The notes under the pieces: generated by a model
Seen by the model: the letters and a program-made list of their open reading frames with translations, nothing else
The model's database searches: none
Told to the model about the DNA's origin: nothing
Position numbers and translations under genes: made by a program
Assembly (NCBI RefSeq): GCF_051014685.1
Contig: NC_135058.1
Coordinates: 3,882,811-3,946,810, forward strand
Source: Ptiloglossa arizonensis
Taxonomy: Eukaryota > Arthropoda > Insecta > Hymenoptera > Colletidae
Direction: 5' to 3'
Length of the DNA: 64,000 nt
Shown here: one piece after another, positions 36,591 through 48,883 of the stretch
Numbering within the stretch: position 1 is the first letter of the stretch
How the letters are laid out: every line of letters begins with the position of its first letter

Positions 36591-38699
36591 AAACGGAAAA
36601 TTCCAATACCACAGTATGTTATAATTAATTTGAAGAAACACATCGAGAAGTATGAAAAATATCGTGTTGTGTCCTTTTGTTCCATAAATACATATATATG
36701 TATACGTGTATTTATTGCGAAAACTATTATACACCGTTACGTAGACACCTAACGAAGCATAAATATGTAACGAAAACCTTTTGTTATATATTGCATATAC
36801 ACGTACATGCGTAATTAGTTTTTCAAAAATTTCCTCGCGAACGACAGAGCTCATTTGAATACGAACAGATACCTAACGAAACAATTGTTTCGGGGCGATC
36901 AAAATATCCAAGGTCGATGCGGGTAAAACGACTGGTGTGAAATTTGAGCCGGAGGCATCGTTCGACCATTTGTTTTCGAAGATGAAAATTCCGCTACCGT
37001 CAATACCGGACGATATTGCGCGATAAATAGAACCCGTATTTGCAACGCGGTCAGAGGCGTTAGTTTGATCGATATAATATCCTAAAAGTGACGTGGTTAA
37101 CCGAATACACGCTAAAGAAGATAAATTTCAAGAGTTTCAAAATTTATTCGAAAAGAGAGTACAAGTAGGTACAATTTTACCTACCAATTCGCTCAGAGGA
37201 TCGCGTTAAACGTCCAATGAGAATCTTTTACAAACCGTTGCACATTTCCCTGTACACGTTGTATTCATGTTACGTTCTTAAAAATTCTAACTTTAAACAA
37301 CGTTCGCGGAACGCGAGTCGAATCTTCCATCGGGTAGAACGAGGTTCTCTCGTGCCCGTAACCGATCGGAATCTCGGAGTTTAAACTATCCACGATTCCG
37401 GACATCCTCGAATGGAGTTGTTTCGCGGTGGTTGACAAACGTGCAACTTCAGCGTTTACTCTTGGCGTGAAATATGAAACTGTAAACAGCCAGAACCACC
37501 GACTTAGGAGAAGTGTCTCTTTCGGTGGAGGAGCAAGTGTGGATCGTCACTCGACCATACGGAGATCGAGGTAACGATTTCTCGAAAGTGTTCACGTGTC
37601 CTCAGACCCTGGACTCGAACGTTGAAGACCGACGCGTAACGTTCGAGTCGACGCTTATCTCGGAACCGTAAAGAGTTTTCATTGAAGAGTGTAAAAAGAA
37701 GAAAAAAAGAAAGGTGTAACTGCAAGGAAACTCGTAAGGTTCTAAACGCCATTAGTACCGATAACGATAATAATAACGTCTTTATTGGATCGTACGGAAG
37801 AAAGTATCCACGCGGAGCGATGTAAAAGGCAAGGTTCAACTTCAGTGCTACTAAACTCGACCGTAAGTTCTAACAGAATTTCCCCCGGTCTCTGATGCAA
37901 TAACGATACAAGGAGAAACTAGCGGCGACGTGGAACACGAATTCCCAATTGGAAATAAAATCGGTAACGATGCAAAGTCGAAACGCGATCCGTGTGTAGA
38001 AGTCGCTTAGGTTCTCGAGGAACTCGAGATCAGAGCGAGGCTGGTACGGGACAGGACAAGCTTTAGGATATAATCTTTCCGTACATAAATCAGCATTCGA
38101 TGACGCAGCGTTCGAATAATGCGGATGGTTTACACGATGTAGATACGGCAGACGCAGCGACAGGTCAAGTGGGAGTAGAAGCATTTACCTAGAAGGTTTC
38201 GGTACGTTGAATCGTAGCAATGGAAATGATACCGAATCGATGTTATCCGTACCGGTTCGTAAATTATAACCTACAGGGTGTCCGTTTTATCCAGCTGGAT
38301 TATCCCAGGAGCCGATCGACGATACTCGAATAGATCTAAGAACACATTTTGTCGTTTGGTACGAAGGAGAGGGAGAATATTATTTATATCGCGTGATGTC
38401 CATATTCGTATTGAATCATTTGTTCGATAATATAGTTTTCCTACCGAATAATTTTCTCCAGACATATTCTCGATAGAGTTCTACGCGAGATAATGCACCG
38501 AATCGAGATGAAACAGATGCTTCGAACGATACAATGTGCATAGTGTTTCGGGGTTAAATGATTAAGCTTGGTATAGGAATTTGGAACCGTGAAAGAAACA
38601 AATTTCTCATCCAAAAGTATCTCCACGTATGTACGAAATCGTGATTATTATACAATTCGTTCGAAACGAGTCCAGAGAGAATCGTTATACCTTTCTATG

Positions 38700-38885
38700 A
38701 AAGAACGAATGCACTATTGCGCCATTTGCACGCTTACACGAAGGTCGTTAAGAGTCTCGTCGTAGACACTTTCTTTTCCGGGTCTTTTAATACAAAAAAC
38801 TCCCATGGAGTTAAGTCCGCAGATCACGGAGGATAATTCGGTCTTGGTACGAATGTTGCTCGTTCCAGAGTCAACATCGACAACC
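38700..38885 (-). pseudogene. relic of a mariner-like transposase, C-terminal part
   Basis: Read on the minus strand, the segment contains P-P-stop-S-A-D-L-T-P-W-E-F-F followed by L-K-D. This matches the P-P-R-S-P-D-L-T-P-x-D-F-F-L-W-G-x-L-K motif near the end of mariner/Tc1-group transposases. An in-frame TGA replaces Arg, the L-W-G residues are missing, and after a frame change the sequence continues S-V-Y-D-E-T-L-N-D-L-R-V, the usual following segment. Neither the rest of the catalytic domain nor the ends were found. Confidence 0.6.
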
Positions 38886-40974
38886 GTCACCGGTTACCAC
38901 GGTCGATAACAAATGTAAGTGGACACGAATACTGTGATACGCCATCGAAGAAGAAACTTGTTGAAATCGAGAGACAAAGTCAGTGGCCGTGCAGTCTATT
39001 TCGGAATGCGTACAAAAGAAGACGCTACGCGTTCGTATCTTCGGGTCGTTGCCACAAGCGTCCGTCGTTGGAGGGTTAAGGGCGACCACCCCCGCGCAAG
39101 GACGCGCGCACACACCCTCGCAAGCGTCTCTCGTACGTCAACACGCACCCCTCGAAACCTTATCCCGAACACTTGGGTCGCGAGACTCGGGAATCTCTCG
39201 TTCCACGATTCTTCGGACGAGAAATTGACTTATCATTGTTCTCGGGTCGACCTCGCGACCCTCTGGCAAAAATAACGCTCGTAGAAACGATTCGACGGTC
39301 AGGATAAGAAGATCGATCCCTCGACGATTCGAGTTCTCCAGCTCCTTCGAGGAGATTACATTTCAGAATTTGCATTTTCATTAACGGCTTAAGTCTCGTT
39401 CAAGAGTGCTCCGTCAACAGTGTTCCCTTCCTTTTCGGTGGAAGGACTGTTAATCGGGAGGATATTGAAGGAGTTTTTCTTTTGTTTTTCATCGAAACGG
39501 AATTAAATGGATCGAAAGCAGAAGGAGGGAAAAATTACTCGGATACGTCGAGGCCGCGATCTAAACATCTCTCGGTAAGAGAGAACGTTAGGGAGGTTCG
39601 GGTGATCTTACCGGGCTTGATGGAAAAAGGATCCAGGATCATCTTCGTGATCCATGGTAGATCTCGGACTGATGGATGATTCCTTGCTAACCGGTGGTTC
39701 GTACCGGAGCAAAAGGAAGTCACACGGATCGATCCGGCTTCCCTTCATCCCTTTCGCGCTTATTCCGCTTTCGTTTCCCTCTCGGTGGTGCCTCGAGCGA
39801 AGGAGTCGGCTCTAAATCGTACCCTCTGATCCTCGAAAAATCACGAACGGTCGACACACGGTCCGAGGTGGTGGATAGTTCGCTCGTTGCACGCTCGTTA
39901 CCAGGGTTCCGACCGAACGAACCCGTCAGCGACCTCGGAACGTTTTCGATGGATTTTCATTTGCAACGAACCGACCAGGGGGAACTCGAGTTTACCCTGT
40001 TTGCTCATCACGGGACGAGTTCGCGTGCCTTTGCTACGCATACTATTGACTCGAGGAATCGACCAACGACCACCGTTGCGGTTCTTCCTCTCTTCTTTTC
40101 TTCCGTCCGCTCTTCCAATCCCTCCGGAACGGTTCGTTGGCTCACGGAGAACACATCGGTACCGTGGCCGAGTATTTGATTGGACAATCGCGGTCAATCT
40201 CCGCTCTCCGTCTAGCTTTTCGGCAATACCGAATCCACAATATCGTCGAGTGACAGGTGCTTAAACAATTAAGGCGACAGGTTTATCCCACTCGTCGAAC
40301 CGGACGAATTTTTCCCGATCGTACGCGTTGTTAACAGCCTACGAAAAATTATTTCGTACACGTGGAACTTTGCACATTTTTTCGAATCCTTCGATTTCAC
40401 TTGTTTTACTCCTGTTCGTCCGGTTCGGGTTTTTCAAATTTCACCGTGGCTCTCTACGGAACGAAAACACTGGGATGGTACTGTTATACGTGTTACGATG
40501 ATTTATTATGTTCCACCGAATTGTGTCAGTAAATGGAGATGGACAGCTGTTAGTTGTCCGCAAGATAACTAACGACCTGTTTGCCGTTGCTCTTGAGATT
40601 TGAAAGATATACGATGTTTTATTCTCTGTCCGCTAATTTATACACGCGGTAACATGAGGTTGCAGTATCGAACAATTTTAATATTTAGCAAACCGATCGA
40701 TAATCAAGGGAAGAAAAACTCCCAAGAGCATGACCCTTTCTATCGAAATCGTTGTACAGAATTGTGGGGGTACGCTTACACGATTGTTCGAACAATCGGT
40801 AAAATTCGTTTCGGGTTTGTTCGATCGAAATAGATAAATAAATTGCCGTTTCGTTCAGGTTTCGCTGGTCGACTCGTTAGTAAGGTTGATTCGGCGAACC
40901 TTGCTTTAAACGCGATTAGAGTATGGTCGATTCTGGTTGCAGAGTGTTTAAATTAAATCTTCGTAAACCTTAAT

Positions 40975-41605
40975 TAGACCTATCGAGATACTTTCTCTAC
41001 TCTATCGAGAATTTGATTTCTACTCTTTCATTTCCACTACCTGCTCGTATCGAAATACTTTCCTTACACTATCAAGAATTTGATTTTTATTACTTTATTT
41101 CCACCATTTGTTCGTATCGAAATACTTTCCTTACGCTATCAGGAATTTTATTTTCACTACTTTATTTCTACTATATGCACGTATCTTGATACTTTCTCTA
41201 CTTTATTGTGAATTTTATTTCTACTATTTGCACGTATCGAGATACTTTCTCTACTCTATCGAAATACTTTCCTTACACTATCAAGAATTTTATTTTTACT
41301 ACTTTATTTCTACTATTTCTACGTATCGAGGTACTTTCTCTACTTTATCGAGTATTTCGTTTCTACTATTTGCACGTATTAAGATACTCTCTCTCTCCAC
41401 TCTATCGAAAATTTTACTTCGACTACTTTATTTCCACTACCCGCTCGTATCGAGCTACTCTCCCTACTCTGTAAAAAATTTTACTTCAACTACTTTATTT
41501 CCACTATCCGCTCGCATCGAGATACTATCCCTACTCTATCGTGGATTTTACCGCGACTATTTTTATTCCCTCTACTTTGTTTCCACTTTATTCGCGCGTA
41601 TCCAA
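40975..41605. repeat. ~66-bp pyrimidine-rich tandem array
   Basis: CGTATCGAGATACTTTCTCT and variants recur about every 53-88 bp (for example near 41047, 41113, 41180, 41233, 41321), alternating with CTACTTTATTTCTAC. Confidence 0.85.
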
Positions 41606-41829
41606 ATAGTTTCCCATTCGTCGTAATTTTCCGATCTAGCGCGCAATTTTCATTCGTTACCGAACTTGCTGGAACGCGCGAACATTTTTCGGTCCAATTC
41701 TACACGTTCTCGGTAAATTATGCAGAGACTGTGCACACCGTGTTGTTAATTACGCCCGAGAGATTCTCTTGTATACGTGGATCGCGGAGCTCCGTGCAGT
41801 TTTAATTTCTCGTTCGATTAAGCGAAACG

Positions 41830-42070
41830 CGTTATCGTTCGTCTCCCGATGATTTGCATTTCGCATCAACCTCGAGCGAAATAATGCCTCGCGCAAGGAG
41901 AAACTCCGTTGCACATGTCAGACAGATCGTCGGTCTTGTCGCCCGTAACAAATGTGCCTGTAAGTAGATGCAGGCCTGCAAACGTCAGACGTTGGAGCGC
42001 GTGTCTTCGGATGCGCGTGATGAATATACACATATTCCGCTTAAGTAGGCAAATGCTATCCTCGTAACGC
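41830..42070. other. non-repetitive island with octamer- and E-box-like words
   Basis: This stretch contains ATTTGCAT at about 41850 (octamer/POU-type), CACATGTC, and repeated TGCAGGCCTGCA-like words. It stands out from the flanking repeats. Regulatory function is only a possibility. Confidence 0.2.
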
Positions 42071-42173
42071 CGCGTTTACGCGGCTTCCAACCGGGTCGTA
42101 GATCATTCTGCGTCGCATCTTTATTGCTTCGATCTCGTTCAAAAATCGTCCGATATCTCTACGATCTACTCTG

Positions 42174-42434
42174 TTAACCCTTTGCACTCGAAACTTTTCT
42201 GTTACCAGAAAAGGTAACAGAATTCCTTAGTTTCCTTAGTTAGAATTCCAGAGTTCGATGAAATCCTTCGAATCGTCTAATTAATTTAAAACGAAATATT
42301 TTCATTTCAACATTTCATATACGTATGCTTATATATTATAAGAAAGGAATAATTGAATTTTAATTTAAATTTCAAATTACGATGGTTTCGAATTGGACAA
42401 AGTACATCGAATTGAGTGGCGATCGAGGATCGAT
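42174..42434 (-). mobile_element. piggyBac-like MITE, copy 2 (right end eroded)
   Basis: It starts at TTAA with CCCTTTGCACTCGA, the inverted form of the right end of the element at 58822. The interior, read in the opposite orientation, matches that element through CGATGAAATCCTTCGAATCG, TTTTCATTTCAACATTTCAT and GTGGCGATCGAGGATCG. Similarity stops at about 42432, so the far terminal repeat and TTAA are lost. It also carries extra bases near 42200-42240 with a GTTACC/GGTAAC dyad. Confidence 0.75.
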
Positions 42435-42934
42435 CGAAAGTATTCTGTACAATCGAACGAGTCACTTTCCGATACGTTTCTTTGAGCACGGTGTTTCCCT
42501 CGACACACAGAATTCTTGGAACAGATTTATCGTCGAACACGAGTAACAAAACATATTATATAAATTCGATATTATATAAATCGCCTATATAGTAGTTTAC
42601 ACTTCTCGCGTTCGAAATGCTTCTTTCTGTATTCGTAAAACCTGCTACTCGACGAAAGCCTACCTCAGAATGCGTTCGAGTGGTGGTCACAACGATAGTC
42701 TTAGTAGATTCAATACCACCGATCTCGAAAGAAAACTTACAAAAATAACCGATACGACAATGAGAAAGCTACTTCTCAAGAACTCGCTTCGGGCAAAGAA
42801 CGTGAATGGTGCAATAGATAAACGATGCACAATTAATACGATCGATGTTGAAACAACGATGCCCCGATAATAACCGATACAACGTCGAAGAAGCTCTTTT
42901 CGGGAATTTTTCATCGCGAACCCCTCTTGGAGCA

Positions 42935-43244
42935 ACGGGACGTGTTCTGCAAAGACAAACACGGCGCATCGTTCTCCACGGTTTAGAAATTAAGAAACGG
43001 GATAACGAAACCGCTCCTTCGACTCGCGAGCCAGATACTCGTGAACCACTTCCCAAGCCTTATCATTTCGGTGTGAAGCTTAAGAGATACGGAACGATAT
43101 TTCGCGGGAAAGTTTGCAAGACCGTGTGCGATCGTTCGCGAATGGTTCACATCTGGTCGAAGGAACGGTTTCGTTATCCCGTTTCTTAATTTCTAAACCG
43201 TGGAGAACGATGCGCCGTGTTTGTCTTCGCAGAACACGTCCCGT
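42935..43244. repeat. near-perfect 89-nt inverted repeat
   Basis: The left arm 42935-43023 and right arm 43156-43244 are reverse complements at 87 of 89 positions; the mismatches lie in TGCAAAGAC/TGCGAAGAC and CCGCTCC/CCGTTCC. The 132-base loop adds a further GTGAACCA pairing. In the unc-13 pre-mRNA this would form a long hairpin. No terminal motif typical of a known transposon was seen at the outer edges. Confidence 0.95.
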
Positions 43245-43760
43245 TTCTCGCGAGGCGAAACGGCCGCCATTAATACACTTCACCGGCGGCAGCTCCTTGA
43301 AGCGAAGACGGAAATCGTCGTATTCGTTGGCCTTGCGCGATGAATCCGCGTGGCGTCCGTAATCATTTCTAGGTTGCCGTTCGAGGGGAGCGGAGAGAGT
43401 CATTGTGTCGTCGGTCGCTTAATTGCGGGGGCGTCTTGTCCCATCCGCCAGGCGTCGCGCCCACCGTAATTCTCTTTTTGTCCCCGACGACGACGACGAC
43501 TGCATCGCGAATCTTTACACCAACGAGTGGCCTGCAAAAAAAGATACAAGTGCAACGCGAAGAGGGTGGAACGCGATAGACGCGAAACGACATTAAAAAC
43601 CGGTGTCGGTCACACCGGTGGCATCGTTGCGTGCACGAAAGTGTAACACGAGTTTCTGGCACTCGAAACGTAAACGCGAGAATTAACTCCGAGGGAGGTA
43701 GGGAATTTTTATAGGGACAACAACGTTTACTCGGTACTATAGATCGATCGATCAGTTTTG

Positions 43761-43928
43761 GATTAGATTCGTCGTTTTATTTTTCAAAAGACGGTGTTAA
43801 TGTTTGATGAGTACGTGTGAAGTTTCGTGCAGATCTCTCTGCAAACTGTATTTACAGTTGTTCAATATTTAAGCGTCGTGGTATTTCTTTACAATGGAAA
43901 AAGGGAAAAATTTATCGAACAACCTAGT
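43761..43928 (-). mobile_element. mariner-like MITE, copy B
   Basis: Homologous to copy A at 35449-35617. The right end on the minus strand reads TACTAGGTTGTTCGATAAAT, and the left end TTAGATTCGTCGTTTTATTT is a recognisable inverted match. No transposase is encoded. Both copies begin and end at the same places, which argues for a short non-autonomous family instead of random truncation. Confidence 0.6.
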
Positions 43929-44214
43929 AATCGTTCGGACGATTATATCGTTTAATTTTTTTCGTCATAATTTTTGGAAATTGAAGAAAAATTACGGTAA
44001 AAACTATACAGAAGGTAATATGTACACTTACACGGTGTGATCGTTGAAGAGAATACGCAGCTTATTTTTAACGAAGAATATTAGTGTCCTTGTACAAATT
44101 TCGTTCATCGTATTTACGAGCCGGCTGTTCCCTCGTAAGTTTGATCTCGTTGTCGCGTTTTTCGTACCAGTGGTTCAGAAACTATTTCAAACTGTTTCGC
44201 GATTCTTATCGCGA

Positions 44215-44800
44215 ATGTATCGGGTAATAGGACGCCCATCTCGATAACGGTTACCCTTGTTTGCGCGTCTTTTCCTTTACCTTTGATTTTTGGGAATGGA
44301 CTTTTATTCACAACGAGAATAGATTTTACCAGGGTATAGGGTACTCGTATCGAGAACAATTTCTTTATTTAAACGAGTATATATTTTTCATTTCTGATGG
44401 GGACACACTGTACTGGATAATAGGATGTCCGTATCGATAACAATTGTCCTGTTTACATGTTTCTTCTTTTCATCTTGATTTCGAATATATACGTTTATTT
44501 ATAATTGGAACAAATCGTACTAGGTAATAGGATGCTAATCTCGATGACAATTGCCCTTGTTTACGTATCTTTATCTTTAAATTGATTTTGAATATATATT
44601 TTTGTATACAATCAGGACATATTGTACCGGGTAATGGGACGCCCATTTCGATAACAATTACCCTTGTTTGTTCACTTCTTTCTTGAACTTTTTCTTCGAG
44701 TATATATTTTCATGCATAATACCACCCGTATCGATAACAATCGCCCCGTTTACATGCTTTTTCTTCTAACTTTAACTTCGAAGTATATAGTTTTATTTAC
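44215..44800. repeat. ~107-bp tandem array, ~6 copies
   Basis: AATAGGACGCCCATCTCGAT-like anchors occur at about 44226, 44333, 44419, 44526 and 44633, mostly 107 bp apart. Units also share GAATATATATTTTT and CCTTGTTTAC. Confidence 0.85.
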
Positions 44801-45184
44801 AATCGGACCACGTTGTAAAATCTACATTTCTTTACGTTACTATCACATTCCTGCATTTGTACCTGTTCCTTTATCGTGTACTGTAACCTTCGTTCAGTAT
44901 TGAATTACCACAACAATTTCTCGAAAGCGTTTAACAATGAATTGCCGGTGACGAGTAAATATAGTCGATCGTTTTCCCGTATTATTACAAAACGTGATTT
45001 AAAAACGGAGCAATTAGTTGAGAATTATTCTCGAAAAAATGGTCGAAAAGTTTCCAGTAGAAGTAACACGTAAGTTTCTGCGAATCGAGTAACTTATTCA
45101 CTATTATTCGTCAAATATTTTCATCAAGTATCGTCGTTGACTTTATTCGTAGCACAATGACGAATTACGCGCAAACAACTGGAA

Positions 45185-45325
45185 ATGGTAATTTCCAAGC
45201 ACAGGTTCGATAGAATTCTAATAATTCGGTAATGTAATTTCCAAGCACAGCTTTGATAGAATTCAAATAATCTGGAAATGCAATATCCAAGCACAGCTTT
45301 GATAGAATTCTAACAATTGTGTACG
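45185..45325. repeat. 46-bp tandem repeat, 3 copies
   Basis: CCAAGCACAG recurs at 45195, 45241 and 45287, exactly 46 bp apart, each time followed by a TTTGATAGAATTC-like segment. Confidence 0.93.
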
Positions 45326-46787
45326 TAGATGCAACATTTAACGAATAACTCCGGATACTTGATCAATTTACGAATACACATTAATCGAACACTTGTCGGG
45401 TACTTGCGCCCGATACTTTGCTCCCTCCTTTTAGCTCAGCCTGTATAATGAATCCTTACGAAATGACTGATACGATTATCCACGAAGCTTAAGGACACAC
45501 GGAAAGACTATTGATACGGAAAGTATTGGGAGGAGAATGTCGCGTCGTGGGTAAGATTGATTCGAAGGTGGAGGCGTTAAGGTGAACTTAAGGTCAATTT
45601 CGTTTTCCAGACTTACAATTTCGCGGGACCGCTCGCGCGTTGTAAGAGGTTTACGAGAGAGAACCTCGAGTGTAGTATCTCTTGCTCGGACACGTCTACG
45701 TTTCCAGTTTCGAGAGAACCTGTGCCCTGAAAGAGAATACGTAAAGATGTCTGATAACAGCACTCGAAGAAAAGAGTAAAACGGGAGAAACATCTCGTAT
45801 ATTATTTCACGGTGTACGTTCTCAGCTTCGTTGTTGTTACACGTTTAAAGAGTCGTTGAGATTTCGTTGCAATTTAGCGATTTTTGCATCCCATAATGGA
45901 ACGAAATGGGCTGTTGTCTTGCGAAATAAAAAGTGTAACATTCCGTGCACGTAACCGGAGTTAACGTTTGGATAATACAATCCTCCTGGACGTTGTCGTC
46001 TAAGAAACAATTATTTCCATTAGGCGATTTCTTTCTGCGAATCGTTTATCCACTTCTTCGAAATTGATGGGTAATCGTAAAAGAAAATATGTTTAGTCAT
46101 TTTATTCGACGAACGATTTAACTGAAAAATCAGCCGGCCGCGTTAAAGGAATTTAAGGGTAAGAGTAAGTAAAATACACAGAGAGGTATTCGATATTTAT
46201 TCGAAATTACGTGCAAATTAACGAGGTGTAGTCTAAAAGGACGTTCGGGTATCAACACATTGCATACACGATCGTAGCTACTGTTTCGTGTAGATACTGA
46301 ATCGACGATACAATCTTGCGATTATTTCGAGCGATTGTACCATCATATAGGCCAGATAATACGGATATCCGCATTATTGAACCGACATGGATATTCGTGC
46401 AGTTCGAATAAACGGGTCGCAATTTGTTTGCACTCGTTCGCTTCATATTTCACGAGCATCGTGCTCTAATATCCCACGCCTGATTTCGTTGATCTTGTCA
46501 ACGAGAGTTTACATTTTAAACAGATACCTTTTCGCCGGTGGAAATTATTTACAAAAATTTTGCCACGAAAATTCAACGATGCGTTGAATCGTATTTTGCT
46601 CGTATCGCGAACGTTTACGAACGGAAGATGACCATTTATTAGATTGGACTAATTATATATTTTAAGCGCAGAAAATATACCAATGCTATATCACAATGAC
46701 GACAGTAACATCGCGAAAGTAACGAAGCGATTAAATTGCAGAAAGAAACCTAATTTTGGCTTGTGTAAATAAAAAAGTAGCAATAAA

Positions 46788-47075
46788 TTATTCAATACTT
46801 GAACACTTGTCCAGTGTCAGTTTCAAAGTGTCCAAGTCGTTACAGATTTTGATTTTCGAAATGCTCTGGAATAAAACGCCACCATAAATTTTTGCAATAC
46901 TCGCAACAGCTTGCGTAACACGTTCTCCGTTAGAAAATTCGAAAAGCAAAGTACACCCAACGAAAATACAACAACCGTTATCGTCAAATATCAACCATTT
47001 TGTCGAAACTTGTCTAAACGATCGGTGGAGGACTGAGTGCAAAGTAGAACGGTACTTTGAGCCAAAAGTTCGCAT
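46788..47075 (-). other. unidentified 95-codon open frame
   Basis: On the minus strand a frame from ATG (47073-47075) to a stop at 46788 contains residues such as KWLIFDDNGCCIFVG and TQAVASIAKIYGG. It is less CpG-dominated and more protein-like than most open frames in this intron. I do not recognise a family, and no promoter, splice sites or second exon was identified. It may be an old coding relic or chance. Confidence 0.2.
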
Positions 47076-47849
47076 AGTTAAATAAGAGACTTTCGAAATT
47101 GTCTAATAGTAGTTTTCGTTGCAATATCGTAAAAATTGAAGACACTGTAGCGAGTTTCAAGAATGGAAGTTCTTGCAAAAGATTCGCGATTCGTTCCCGC
47201 AATATTCTTCGCAAACATTGTATACCATCTATACCAGCTTTCTCTCTCTCTCTGTATTGAAAAAATTTTCAATTCTAAACCCTTTCGTGGTGATCTACTC
47301 TTTACCGAAATCACCGAGAAATTTTCCACAGTGATCGTTGAAAAATCACTCGCTTTAAGAAAATTAAATCGATGCTCTCCGAAAATTCATATTCCGTACC
47401 GTTAAAACTACATTTCACGTTGGAAATGATTTTGGAAGGTCGATACGGGACTTCCAATCTCTCGGTGATTCGAATGGAGGGTCCATTACAGCTGTTTGGG
47501 ATTGAGAATTTTTCCAACGCGGAACGAGAAAGAAAGATCGAGGGAAAAGGGTGGGAAGGGATGGAAGGCAACGGCAGCCGATAAATTGAAGAAAACTTGT
47601 TTCCTCCGCGGCGGAAGCTCGTTGAGAAATCATATTTTTCCCGACGGCTGATGAAAGTACATATTGGTTTCGTAAGTGGACGAGATCGATCGGCCCGTGC
47701 TCGCTCTCCCGGTCTATGCAACCGTGGGGTAGTCAGGTGCGTCTCTCCCTCGTGACTTGCACCCTATTCGGCTTGGCAGCCTCTTATTTCTTCTCGCAAG
47801 ATCGTCGCGATAATTGGACTCGGTTGCTCGGAAACAGATTAGGATCGGA

Positions 47850-48690
47850 AGGCTACGAGAGAGTACGAGAGCGAGAACGAGAGAGCGACAATAAGAGAGT
47901 AAGAGAGCGAGAGGGTGACAATAAGAGAGCGAGAGACCGAGAGGGTGACGATAAGAGAGTAAGAGAGCGAGAGAGTGAGTGGGTTACAGTAAGAGAGTGA
48001 GAAGGTAACAATAAGAGAGTAAGAGAGTGAGAGAGTGAGTGGGTTACAGTAAGAGAGTGAGAAGGTAACAATAAGAGAGTAAGAGAGTGAGAAGGTGACA
48101 ATAAGAGAGTAAGAGAGTGAGAAAGTGACAATAAGAGAGTAAGAGAGTGAGAAAGTGACAATAAGAGAGTAAGAGAGCGAGAAGGTGACAATAAGAGAGT
48201 AAGAGTGTGAAAGGGTGACAGTAAAAGAATAAGAGAGTGAGAGGGTGACACTAAGAGAGTGAGGGAGTGAGAAGGTGACAATAAGAGAGTAAGAGAGTGA
48301 GAAGGTGACAATAAGAGAGTAAGAGAGTGAGAAGGTGACAATAAGAGAGTGAGGGAGTGAGAGGGTGACACTAAGAGAGTGAGAGAGTGACAATAAGAGA
48401 TTAAAAGAGCGAGAGGATGATAATAAGAGAGTAAGAGAGTGAGAAAGTGACAATAAGAGAGTAAGAGAGCGAGAAGGTGACAATAAGAGAGTAAGAGTGT
48501 GAAAGGGTGACAGTAAAAGAATAAGAGAGTGAGAGGGTGACACTAAGAGAGTGAGGGAGTGAGAAGGTGACAATAAGAGAGTAAGAGAGTGAGAAGGTGA
48601 CAATAAGAGAGTAAGAGAGTGAGAAGGTGACAATAAGAAAATAAGAAAGCGAGAGGGTGACAGTACGAGAGTAAGAGAGTGAGAACGAGA
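47850..48690. repeat. 30-bp purine-rich tandem array
   Basis: Units close to GGTGACAATAAGAGAGTAAG plus AGAGTGAGAA repeat about every 30 bp for over 800 bp, with blocks repeated at higher order. The minus strand reads as long Ser/Leu/His-rich frames (up to 264 codons), which are repeat artefacts. Confidence 0.95.
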
Positions 48691-48697
48691 GAGAAGT

Positions 48698-48700
48698 AGA

Positions 48701-48749
<49 letters not shown>

Positions 48750-48750
48750 T
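48698..48750. repeat. (GA)n microsatellite
   Basis: Uninterrupted GA dinucleotides following the 30-bp array. Confidence 0.95.
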
Positions 48751-48883
48751 TAAAAGGGGAAGAGGAAGAAGAGAGTAAGAGAGAGGTGGAGAGAAAAAAA
48801 GTGAGAAAGAATGAGAAAACGAGAGGGTGAAATGGCGAGAGAGTTAGAAAGCGAGAGATCGAGCGAGAGGGAAAGAGAGAGAG

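Noticed and set aside
38273..38300. Solo ACAGGGTGTCC transposon-like end (also near 52342 and 59928)
   Set aside because: No inverted partner was found within a reasonable distance, so no element can be delimited.
47839..48633. 264-codon minus-strand Ser/Leu/His-rich frame
   Set aside because: Translation of the 30-bp purine array; several frames are open at once.
47850..48690. CRISPR-like regular repeat array
   Set aside because: Units are contiguous and purine-rich with no unique spacers, and the genome is animal.
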